DNA of 64,000 nucleotides from an uncultured Clostridia bacterium (GTDB lineage Bacteria > Bacillota > Clostridia > TANB77 > CAG-508). Below, piece by piece: positions 51,747-59,890 of this stretch; within the stretch, counting starts at the first letter, position 1, and every line of letters starts with the position of its first letter. The stretch is taken from the NCBI GenBank assembly GCA_934129895.1, contig CAKOWY010000004.1, positions 49,997-113,996 of the forward strand, written 5' to 3'. A program made the translations under genes and the position numbers. The notes under the pieces were generated by a model, which made no database searches, was not told the origin of the DNA, and saw only the letters and a list, made by a program, of their open reading frames with translations.

Positions 51747-51775
51747 ATTATACTACGTTTCTTTTTTTTTTGCAA
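51747..51775 (-). promoter_or_regulatory. Promoter of the GT2 operon
   Basis: Minus strand TTGCAA (51775-51770), 17-base spacer, TATAAT (51752-51747). Confidence 0.65.
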
Positions 51776-51812
51776 TAGTTTTGAAATAATTTTATATGTA
51801 GTATATATAAAA

Positions 51813-52016
51813 TTACATAACAGCAAACAATATTACTCCTCCTAAGCATCCTATAATTGTTCCTAACATTTTTAGTCCTAATGTTGCTTCATTTTTATCT
51901 CCGAATCCAAAGAATCTTTTTGTAATTAAACGAGCATCATATACTAATATTGTTCCTAATAGTACAATAATAGCACCAATTAATTTAAAAATAATTTTAT
52001 CCACAATAATCAACAT
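51813..52016 (-). CDS. Small two-helix membrane protein, 67 aa
   Basis: Two transmembrane helices (about 8-26 and 46-66) joined by a basic loop RLITKRFFGFGDKNEAT, so both ends probably face outside. Start uncertain: ATG 52016 directly abuts AAAGG, and GTG 52004 is 12 bases after it. Last gene of the mutL-recG operon. Similar short two-helix proteins are common in clostridia, without a known role. Confidence 0.65.
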   Translation of the reverse strand: MLIIVDKIIFKLIGAIIVLLGTILVYDARLITKRFFGFGDKNEATLGLKMLGTIIGCLGGVILFAVM

Positions 52017-52025
52017 CCTTTATTT

Positions 52026-54071
52026 TTATATTTCTATTTTTGAACTAAACTTTTCTTTAACAAGTTCATTTAGTTTCTTATTCTTTTCCTTTTCAAGTAA
52101 TGGATCATCTGCCATAATTTTAATTGCTATTCCTTGAACCTTTTTTAAAACTCCCATATCTTCAAATAAATTTGCTATTTTAAATTCTGGAATTCCATGT
52201 TGTTCTGTGCCAAAAAAATCTCCAGCACCTCTTAATTCCAAATCTTTTTCAGATATAACAAAACCATCATTTGTATCGCACATTACTTTCATACGTTGTC
52301 TTACTATTTCACCATTCCCATTGAATTTTAATATACAATATGATTGATATTCTCCTCTTCCAACTCTTCCTCTTAATTGATGTAATTGTGCCAATCCAAA
52401 TCTTTCAGCGTTTTCAACAACCATAATACTTGCATTTGGTACATTAACTCCAACTTCTATGACTGTAGTTGCTATCAATATTTGTATTTTACCATTTTTA
52501 AACTGTTCCATAATTTCATCTTTTTCTTTTGCTTTCATTTTCCCATGTAAATATGCAACAGTATAATTACTAAATACTTCATTTTTATATTTTTCTTCTA
52601 GTTCAATAACAGATTTTAAATCCATTTCTTCATTTTCTTCTACAAGTGGGCAAACAATATAAGCTTGTCTTCCTTGATCTAATTGTTTTTTTATAAATAC
52701 ATTTACTCTTTCTGTCATTTCTTTTCTAACTGCATAAGTTTCTATTTGTTTTCTATTTGGAGGAAGTTCATCTATTATAGATATATCCAAGTCACCATAT
52801 AATATTAAAGCTAATGTCCTTGGGATAGGAGTTGCAGACATTGCTATTACATCAGGATTTTTTCCTTTTGCTGATATTTTAGCACGTTGTTTTACACCAA
52901 ACCTATGTTGTTCATCTGTTATTACTAATCCTAAGTTATTAAATATAACATTTTCTTCTAACATTGCATGTGTTCCTATTAAAATATCAATTTTTCCATT
53001 TTGTAATCTTTCTAATATTTCATTTTTCTTTTTTTTGCTTATACTTGATATTAATAATTCTGTATTTATATTAAATGAATCAAGTATATTCTTAAAACTT
53101 TCTAGATGCTGACTTGCTAAAATTGCTGTTGGAACCATTACTGCAACTTGATATCCTGATTTTACAGCTTTATATGCTGCAATCATTGCTACTACTGTTT
53201 TTCCAGAACCTACATCTCCTTGTAATAATCTATTCATAGATTTTGAACTTTCCATATCATTATCAATTTCTTCTAATACTTTCAATTGTGCTTTTGTTAA
53301 TCTAAATGGCAATTCATTTATTACATCAGACATCTTAACTTCTTTAGAAAATGCAATTCCATCTGTTTCTTTTTCATAATTATTCTTCAATTTCAATAGT
53401 GCCAATTGAGTTATTAAAAGTTCTTCAAAAACTAATCTATCTCTTGCTTTATTAAAATCAGAAAATTCTATTGGAAAATGTATTCTTTCTATTGTTGTAT
53501 TTATATCCATTAAATTATTATCTTTTATTATATATTCAGGTAAAGTTTCTTCTAATTTTCCTTTTACCTCTAATAAACCATTTTCTATTATTTTTCTCAA
53601 TGTATTTTGTTTCAACTCTTGTGTTAACGGATATATAGGGATTATTTTTCCTGTATTTTTGCTATCATCAATCTCATCATATACAGGAGAGTTCATTTCA
53701 ACTCTTGTTCCTTTTTTGGATACTTTTCCAAAAAACCTATATAGTTTTCCAGGGAAAAATATATTTTTTAAATATCCTTGATTATACCATGTTATATAAC
53801 ATGTACCAGTTTGATCCCTTACAATAAGTCTACTTATTACCATTTTTCCTTTTCTATATTCAGAAATTTTGCCAGTTGGAATTGCTTCAATTAATGCTTC
53901 CTCTCCATCAATACATTCACAAATATTATGTGGTTTACTTCTATCTTCATAATCTCTTGGAAAATATGTTATTAAATCTTTTAAAGTAAAAATATTTACT
54001 TTATTCAACAATATTATTCTGTTAGGTCCTACTCCTTTTACATATTTAACATCTTTATTTAAATTTACCAT
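52026..54071 (-). CDS. recG: ATP-dependent DNA helicase RecG
   Basis: 681 residues: N-terminal wedge/OB domain (about 1-250), superfamily 2 motifs GDVGSGKTVVA, DEQHRFGVKQR (DEQH box), SATPIPRTLAL, and the C-terminal helicase motifs VVENAERFGLAQLHQLRGRVGRG. Remodels stalled forks and Holliday junctions. It follows mutL by 16 bases, a normal association in Firmicutes. Confidence 0.98.
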   Translation of the reverse strand: MVNLNKDVKYVKGVGPNRIILLNKVNIFTLKDLITYFPRDYEDRSKPHNICECIDGEEALIEAIPTGKISEYRKGKMVISRLIVRDQTGTCYITWYNQGYLKNIFFPGKLYRFFGKVSKKGTRVEMNSPVYDEIDDSKNTGKIIPIYPLTQELKQNTLRKIIENGLLEVKGKLEETLPEYIIKDNNLMDINTTIERIHFPIEFSDFNKARDRLVFEELLITQLALLKLKNNYEKETDGIAFSKEVKMSDVINELPFRLTKAQLKVLEEIDNDMESSKSMNRLLQGDVGSGKTVVAMIAAYKAVKSGYQVAVMVPTAILASQHLESFKNILDSFNINTELLISSISKKKKNEILERLQNGKIDILIGTHAMLEENVIFNNLGLVITDEQHRFGVKQRAKISAKGKNPDVIAMSATPIPRTLALILYGDLDISIIDELPPNRKQIETYAVRKEMTERVNVFIKKQLDQGRQAYIVCPLVEENEEMDLKSVIELEEKYKNEVFSNYTVAYLHGKMKAKEKDEIMEQFKNGKIQILIATTVIEVGVNVPNASIMVVENAERFGLAQLHQLRGRVGRGEYQSYCILKFNGNGEIVRQRMKVMCDTNDGFVISEKDLELRGAGDFFGTEQHGIPEFKIANLFEDMGVLKKVQGIAIKIMADDPLLEKEKNKKLNELVKEKFSSKIEI

Positions 54072-54087
54072 TTTGATATCCTTTTAA

Positions 54088-55854
54088 TTATTTTTTTAAT
54101 AATTCGTCTTTGCTAAATTTTATTGTTGTTGGTCTTCCATGTGGACAAGTATATGGATTTTTTAAATTTAACAAATTTTGAATTAAATAATTCACTTCTT
54201 CTTGTGTAAGATCCATATTTGCTTTTACCGCTGCTTTGCAAGCAACTGTTGCCACAAAACGTTCCTCTACATCTTTTAATGAAGCTCTTTCATTTGTAAT
54301 CATTTCATCAAGAACTTCCAAAAATATATTTTTGCTTTTAGCTCTATATTCAATATCAGGAATTCCATTAATTTTTACAGAGTTTGTTCCAAATGTTTCT
54401 AAGTCAAATCCGTAATTTTTAAACAATTCTATATTTTTTTGTACAAATTCATATTCTTTATGTGTTAAATTATAAACTTCTGGAATTAACATCATTTGAC
54501 TATTACTACTTATATTATTTTTATAATTTTCTTTGATTTGTTCATATAATAATCTTTCATGAGCTGCATGTTGATCTATCAAATATAGTTCATTATCTAT
54601 TTCTACTATAATAAATGTTTTAAATAAAATTCCTATATATTTATAAACAACATCTCTTTTCTTTTCTCTATGTATTAATTCATTTTTTTCATCAAGAATA
54701 TTCACACTTTCATTCGCATTTACTGCTTTTTTTGCAAAATAATTTGTTTTTGTGTCTTCTTTTGATTCATCTTTCTCATCATTTACAAAATGATTAGTTA
54801 AAAAATCATATTCATTAGAAATATATTCATCATTATTATCTTCTGTTTGAGAATTTCCTAAAAATTCTTTACTTAAAATTGCACTTTTTATTGCATGATA
54901 AAATATCTTGTAAATCTCATTCTCATTTTCAAATCTAACTTCCATTTTAGTCGGATGAACATTTATATCATAAAAATTTGCTGGCATTTCCATATTCAAA
55001 ATGAAAAATCCATATTTTCCTATTCCTGTACTTCCTTTAAATGCTTGATCAGCACTATTTGTTAGAATTTGACTTTTTATATTTCTTTTATTTAAAAATA
55101 TTATCTGATCTTTTCTTGAATCTCTTGCAATATTAGTATTTCCTATTATTCCTGTAACTTTTACTCCATTTTCCTCAAAATTAACTTTTACTATATTATC
55201 TTTTAATTCTTTTCCATAAACAGAATAAATTATATCTTCAATTTTTCCATTTCCATTTGATTGAAAAACATTTTTTCCATCATTAATTAGTTTAATTGAT
55301 ATATTCGAATTAGAAAAAGCTGTTTTCTGTACCCAATCCTTTATATATCTAAATTCTGTTGCATCTTGTTTTAAAAATTTATATCTAACAGGTACATTAA
55401 AGAAAAGATTTTCAACAATTATAGTTGTTCCAACCTTTGCTCCAGATTCTTCTCTTTCAATTATATCTCCTGATTCAACAACAATTTTTGTTCCATATTC
55501 ATTATCTTTTGTTCTTGATATCATAGTTAATCTTGAAACTGCAGCAATACTTGCTAATGCTTCACCTCTAAATCCCATTGTATAAATCTTTTCCAAATCT
55601 TCAATTTTTCTCAATTTAGAAGTTGCATGTCTTTCTAAAGCAATATCCATATCATCAGGTGCAATTCCTTTTCCATTATCTATAACTTTAATTAATTGTT
55701 TTCCACCTTTTTTTACTTCGATAATAATTTGTGTTGCACCAGCATCTATTGAATTTTCAACCACTTCTTTAACAACATTTAATGGTCTTTCAATTACTTC
55801 ACCTGCTGCAATTTGATTTATTGTTAAATCATCTAATAATACTATATTCCCCAT
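54088..55854 (-). CDS. mutL: DNA mismatch repair endonuclease MutL
   Basis: 588 residues. GHKL ATPase domain with EVIERPLNVVKE (E catalytic), DAGATQI, DNGKGI and the GFRGEALASI lid motif. C-terminal endonuclease marks DQHAAHERLLYE, ACKAAVKA and CPHGRPT, so it nicks DNA and needs no MutH. MutS is not in the window. Confidence 0.98.
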   Translation of the reverse strand: MGNIVLLDDLTINQIAAGEVIERPLNVVKEVVENSIDAGATQIIIEVKKGGKQLIKVIDNGKGIAPDDMDIALERHATSKLRKIEDLEKIYTMGFRGEALASIAAVSRLTMISRTKDNEYGTKIVVESGDIIEREESGAKVGTTIIVENLFFNVPVRYKFLKQDATEFRYIKDWVQKTAFSNSNISIKLINDGKNVFQSNGNGKIEDIIYSVYGKELKDNIVKVNFEENGVKVTGIIGNTNIARDSRKDQIIFLNKRNIKSQILTNSADQAFKGSTGIGKYGFFILNMEMPANFYDINVHPTKMEVRFENENEIYKIFYHAIKSAILSKEFLGNSQTEDNNDEYISNEYDFLTNHFVNDEKDESKEDTKTNYFAKKAVNANESVNILDEKNELIHREKKRDVVYKYIGILFKTFIIVEIDNELYLIDQHAAHERLLYEQIKENYKNNISSNSQMMLIPEVYNLTHKEYEFVQKNIELFKNYGFDLETFGTNSVKINGIPDIEYRAKSKNIFLEVLDEMITNERASLKDVEERFVATVACKAAVKANMDLTQEEVNYLIQNLLNLKNPYTCPHGRPTTIKFSKDELLKK

Positions 55855-55857
55855 TAA

Positions 55858-56634
55858 TTAGCCCTTCTTTTTAACATATTTTATAACTTCATAATTACTT
55901 TGTTTGCTTCTTTCAACCATTGTATTGTATACTCTATCTCTTAAATCTTGCTTTTGTTCTTTTATTCCTTTTATTTCTTTATTAACAAAAAACGGTCCAT
56001 CAATATAAGATGTTATTTTCACTTTGTTTTTGCCTCTTTTTTGATATGTATTAGTAATACAAAAAACTGGCTTTTCAAGTTCAATCGGATATCTAAACGA
56101 AACTGTCTTAAAAGGTCTTATTTTAGTATAGTATGGCCATATATGGGCTTCAGGATATATTGTTATAGAATGTTCCTTTTGAATATGATATTTTATTGCT
56201 GACAAAAAATTTTTCATTCCATCTTTGTTATTTGGTATTGGTATTGCTCCAAACATCTGAACAAAGTTTCCTAAAAATTTCATTGAAACATTTTCAGGAT
56301 TTACAATTAAATAATTTCTTTTAGGGTATATTGCATTTGAAGTTAAAAATGTATCTGCAAAGACTTGAGTATGATTTGCATATACAAAATATCCCTCTTT
56401 TTTATATTTTTTTAATTTTTCTTTTCCTATATATTTTACTCTAAATTTTAATTTTGCATATAATACCTTTATAGGCACACTTAGCACATTTTGTACTAAA
56501 AAATGTGCTATGTTCCAAAATATATTTTTATGCAAATATTTATAATTTTGATCTATAATTCTTGGTGTTATATCAGAACCTGAAAATTCATCATTTAGTT
56601 CATCTGAATAATAATATATTTGATCTTTTTTCAT
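55858..56634 (-). CDS. PlsC-like acyltransferase, variant motif
   Basis: 258 residues with one hydrophobic segment at about 40-60. It resembles the lysophospholipid acyltransferase superfamily: YANHTQVFADTFL and YPEAHIWPYY stand for the HX4D and FPEGTR motifs. The first has five residues between His and Asp instead of four, and the second has lost Gly-Thr-Arg, so the acyl acceptor is probably not lysophosphatidate. The YPExxxWxxYTKxxPxK pattern is shared with the C-terminal half of the neighbouring fusion protein. It lies 22 bases after that gene and three before mutL. Confidence 0.8.
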   Translation of the reverse strand: MKKDQIYYYSDELNDEFSGSDITPRIIDQNYKYLHKNIFWNIAHFLVQNVLSVPIKVLYAKLKFRVKYIGKEKLKKYKKEGYFVYANHTQVFADTFLTSNAIYPKRNYLIVNPENVSMKFLGNFVQMFGAIPIPNNKDGMKNFLSAIKYHIQKEHSITIYPEAHIWPYYTKIRPFKTVSFRYPIELEKPVFCITNTYQKRGKNKVKITSYIDGPFFVNKEIKGIKEQKQDLRDRVYNTMVERSKQSNYEVIKYVKKKG

Positions 56635-56656
56635 TTTCTTATCCTTTTATTTGCAT

Positions 56657-58480
56657 TTATTGTTGATTTGATATTTCCTTGTTTTCTGCTTTTGGTGTTG
56701 TTGTGTATTCAAGTGGAATACCATAAAATTTTTCATAAACTTCTTTCCAAACCTCAAAATTTTTTTTCTTCATCTCTTCAGCACATTCTTTTTCTCCAAG
56801 TCCTTCTTTTGGATATATTGGTGCTTCGATATTTATATAATATTCTTGGACAGGAAAACCATCATCTCCAATAATATCACTATCTCTCATTGTAATAAAT
56901 ATTGGAATTATAGGTACATTATTTCTTGCTGCAAATTTATATGCTCCTATTTTTAGTGGCTTTGGTTTTGTATAATTCCACCACATACTTTGTTCTGGAT
57001 AGATTAATATACAGTCTCCTCTTTGTAAAATCGTATCTACAGCTTTCATAAATTCAATCATTGTTTTTCTATTTGAACTTAATGGTAAGGTATCTGCATT
57101 TCTAAACAAAAATCCATAAAATCCTGGGAAGTTTGTATAATTTCCTTCTCTTATTACCTTATATAATTTCTTATTTTTATTTAACCCTGCATCTCTAAAT
57201 GTCTTTTCTATTGCAAATGAGTCAAATGGATTAAAATGGTTACATGTTATAACAGCTCCACCTTCAATATTAGCCAAATTTTCAAGTCCATTTACATCTT
57301 TTATTATTAACTTATTATTTTTTATTATTTCGCTTAAAAATTTTTCTCCTACTTTATTTGCAAATGCTGCTTTCCATCTATTCATTCTCTTACTTTTTAG
57401 ATAATCTACATTATCTGGTGTTAAAACAATATTTTCAGGATCATTTTCAACATCTAAATCAAATTTTCCTTCTTTTTCTAATTGTTTTATTTTTTCTAAA
57501 ATTTCTAATCTTTCTTTAGATTTTTCAATTTTATTTAAGTTTTCATCTATCATTTTTTGGCTTAGTCTATCATCACCAACACAAGAATTTTCCTTTTCTG
57601 CTAAAAGTCTTAAATTATTTTCAGCTTCTCTATCTTTAAACTTTTGCTCTTCTGTATATTCAGATTTTATTTTTAATATTTCATCATAGAATTCTGTTTT
57701 TTGAGCATATTCCCAGAAATATTCTTTATATAATACATCTTCAAAATGCCATGGTTTATACGCAAAGTTATAATGTACTAGTTTTATATCTTCTCTTTTT
57801 GTAGTCGCATTAACAAGTGGCATACAATCCCATTGCCTGTCAACTAATGTTACTCTTCCTTTGCATAATCTATTTAAATAATCTTGATCCTGCGCTACTG
57901 AAAATTTTACAGTTGTTAATAAATATATAAATTTTTCTTGAAATTTAAATTTTCTTAATTGATCAAGATTCATCAATAAAACACCTGCATTAAAATATTG
58001 TGTATATGATTCTACACCAACAACTAATTCTGCATAATCTTGAAAAACCTTATTATATTGAATTATATCATCTGGTGCTGCTGCTACTAAATTTGTTCCC
58101 ATATCTGTATTATATAATTCTGATATATCTCCAACAATTGTTATATCACTATCTAAATATAGCATTTTATCATATTGTGGATATAATTCTGGTAAAAATA
58201 ATCTGAAATATGTTGTATTTGTATAATAATCTCTTGTATAAAGTTTGTCTTTTACTTTTTCTAAATAATAATTCAAATCAACAAACTCTATATTTACATA
58301 TTCATTTTCATATTTTTTTATTTGTCTTATATGTTCTTCCTTTACATTTGTGTGCAATACTTTTATACAATAATTATATTCTTTACTTGCATTGTCTATT
58401 AATGATTGTAACGCTACTGCTAAAAATGGTGTATATCCATCATCAATTGCAAAACAAATTGGTATTATATTTTTTTCCAT
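56657..58480 (-). CDS. GT8 glycosyltransferase fused to a PlsC-like acyltransferase
   Basis: 607 residues. Residues 1-270 are a family 8 glycosyltransferase: IPICFAIDDGYTPFLAVAL, metal-binding DSD in MLYLDSDITIVGD, and YFNAGVLLMNLDQLRKF. A charged helical linker (about 275-360) follows. Residues 385-595 are an acyltransferase with NHFNPFDSF (HX4D) and IYPEQSMWWNY in place of FPEGTR. Both halves keep catalytic residues, so one chain may glycosylate and acylate the same envelope glycolipid or an alditol chain. Its ATG overlaps the TAA of the preceding GT8 gene (TAAATG). Confidence 0.88.
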   Translation of the reverse strand: MEKNIIPICFAIDDGYTPFLAVALQSLIDNASKEYNYCIKVLHTNVKEEHIRQIKKYENEYVNIEFVDLNYYLEKVKDKLYTRDYYTNTTYFRLFLPELYPQYDKMLYLDSDITIVGDISELYNTDMGTNLVAAAPDDIIQYNKVFQDYAELVVGVESYTQYFNAGVLLMNLDQLRKFKFQEKFIYLLTTVKFSVAQDQDYLNRLCKGRVTLVDRQWDCMPLVNATTKREDIKLVHYNFAYKPWHFEDVLYKEYFWEYAQKTEFYDEILKIKSEYTEEQKFKDREAENNLRLLAEKENSCVGDDRLSQKMIDENLNKIEKSKERLEILEKIKQLEKEGKFDLDVENDPENIVLTPDNVDYLKSKRMNRWKAAFANKVGEKFLSEIIKNNKLIIKDVNGLENLANIEGGAVITCNHFNPFDSFAIEKTFRDAGLNKNKKLYKVIREGNYTNFPGFYGFLFRNADTLPLSSNRKTMIEFMKAVDTILQRGDCILIYPEQSMWWNYTKPKPLKIGAYKFAARNNVPIIPIFITMRDSDIIGDDGFPVQEYYINIEAPIYPKEGLGEKECAEEMKKKNFEVWKEVYEKFYGIPLEYTTTPKAENKEISNQQ

Positions 58481-59320
58481 TTAAACTTCCTCTCTTAAAT
58501 TATTTTCAAAAATTTTTTTTAATTCTAAATACTCTTCTAAATCAGAATCAAAAGCATGACATTTTAAAACTGTGTGTACTTCCTCAACATTCCATTGTTT
58601 GAAATTTTCTGTATGAGGATATGGTTTTAATAACAATCTTTTGCAAAAATGACATACTACTGTATCTTTTCTATTAAATTTAGATTGTTCATTAAACTTT
58701 CTTGGTAACAATTTTTTCTTAGTTGTAGACAAAAATATAGCGTCTTGATCAGCAAAAATCAATTTCTTTGTTCTTATTAAATTTCTTGCCTTTTCAAATA
58801 ATTTTGTTTCTTTTGCCATTTTCATATTAAATAATAACATTCCAGCATTTATATAATCTGGTCTAATAACCCATTTACCATATTTTTCTCTCACTGCTGC
58901 ATATTCAACTTCATCTACATTTATATTATATAATTTAGAAATGTCATCTCCAATCATCATATCAATATCAAGATATAAAATTTTATCAGGAATTTCTGGA
59001 ATTTTGTCTATCAATAATCTTAATAGTGTATATGGTGTACAATAAGCACTTTCATTTTTACACTTCATAAATTCTTCTTCATATAATTCTGTAACATCTA
59101 TTTTTGTTACTTTATTATTTGGATTTTTCTTTTGTATTGTTTCATTCAAAAAATCTATTTGTTCATCTGTTATACATATATATTCTGGTTTTAATCTAGA
59201 TAGATTCATTGTTAGAATATAACAATTTATTGTTTCTTGTGTTCTGTTAGTCATTGATATAAGTTGTGTTAATGCTCCATCAAATACTTTTTTGTTTCCA
59301 CATAATAATAAATTTATCAT
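58481..59320 (-). CDS. Family 8 glycosyltransferase
   Basis: 279 residues. It lacks a signal peptide and carries the GT8 marks MINLLLCGNKKVFDGAL, the manganese-binding DID of ILYLDIDMMIGD at about 115, YINAGMLLFNM, and a final HFCKR. Likely transfers galactose or glucose from a UDP-sugar. First gene of the operon, sharing translation with the GT8-acyltransferase fusion. Confidence 0.88.
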   Translation of the reverse strand: MINLLLCGNKKVFDGALTQLISMTNRTQETINCYILTMNLSRLKPEYICITDEQIDFLNETIQKKNPNNKVTKIDVTELYEEEFMKCKNESAYCTPYTLLRLLIDKIPEIPDKILYLDIDMMIGDDISKLYNINVDEVEYAAVREKYGKWVIRPDYINAGMLLFNMKMAKETKLFEKARNLIRTKKLIFADQDAIFLSTTKKKLLPRKFNEQSKFNRKDTVVCHFCKRLLLKPYPHTENFKQWNVEEVHTVLKCHAFDSDLEEYLELKKIFENNLREEV

Positions 59321-59352
59321 CTTTTTTTCCTCTTTTTTTTATTTCAATATAT

Positions 59353-59381
59353 AGTATACTTATTTTTAGATATTTTGTCAA
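59353..59381 (-). promoter_or_regulatory. Promoter of the GT8-mutL-recG operon
   Basis: Minus strand TTGACA (59381-59376), 17-base spacer, TATACT (59358-59353), 32 bases before the start. Confidence 0.75.
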
Positions 59382-59443
59382 ATTTTAATACATAATTTTA
59401 ATTAATTTTTAACATTCTTGAAATTTATTTTACAAAATAAAAC

Positions 59444-59484
59444 GAGGGTTCTGGTGGCAGAGTTCTACCACCAGAATCCTCATT
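59444..59484 (-). terminator. Terminator of the 86-aa gene
   Basis: Minus strand stem GAGGATTCTGGTGG / CCACCAGAACCCTC with a 10-base loop, followed by GTTTTATTTTG. GC-rich compared with its surroundings. Confidence 0.85.
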
Positions 59485-59486
59485 TT

Positions 59487-59747
59487 TTACAGCTGTTTTC
59501 TAGTATTCGGAATCCATTCTTCCAAAAACTTCTTCTTTTTCTCCTCATCAAAGAATGTTACAAGTCCCTCCAGTTTGTCAAGTTCTTTTCCAGTAAGTTG
59601 GTTTACATATCTCCCTTTGGGAGGATGAAGCATATAAGCCTCACTTTTTACCGTTCCACTCTTGAAAAAGCGTACAAACTGGATAAGACCATTCTCAACT
59701 TCTATCTCGGCTTCATCATGATAATGGCTAGTGTTGAATTTTTCCAT
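59487..59747 (-). CDS. Small protein of unknown function, 86 aa, atypical composition
   Basis: ATG 59747 with GGAGGAAATG upstream. Polar protein with paired histidines near the start (TSHYHDEAEIEVENG), a probable beta sheet (LIQFVRFFKSG), then a helical, lysine-rich end (FFDEEKKKKFLEEWIPN). No signal or membrane segment. GC and codon use (CTG, AAG, GAG, GTC) differ from adjacent genes, as for the isolated genes at 9255, 17942 and 20259. It has a perfect consensus promoter and a GC-rich terminator. Function unknown. Confidence 0.7.
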   Translation of the reverse strand: MEKFNTSHYHDEAEIEVENGLIQFVRFFKSGTVKSEAYMLHPPKGRYVNQLTGKELDKLEGLVTFFDEEKKKKFLEEWIPNTRKQL

Positions 59748-59817
59748 AGGTCATTTCCTCCGTCAAAAAAAAGTAGAAAACATTCGTACAGCAATGCATA
59801 TTCGCATAACCTTTTTT

Positions 59818-59846
59818 ATTATACCATTTTTTGGATTTTATGTCAA
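59818..59846 (-). promoter_or_regulatory. Consensus promoter of the 86-aa gene
   Basis: Minus strand TTGACA (59846-59841), 17-base spacer, TGG-TATAAT (59823-59818 for the hexamer), a perfect consensus with extended -10. Confidence 0.8.
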
Positions 59847-59856
59847 TTATTCAAAA

Positions 59857-59888
59857 AAACAGATTAGAAAATTCTAATCTGTTTTAAT
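59857..59888 (-). terminator. Terminator of the giant surface protein
   Basis: Minus strand stem ACAGATTAG / CTAATCTGT with a 6-base loop and T7, right after the stop at 59891. Confidence 0.88.
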
Positions 59889-59890
59889 TT

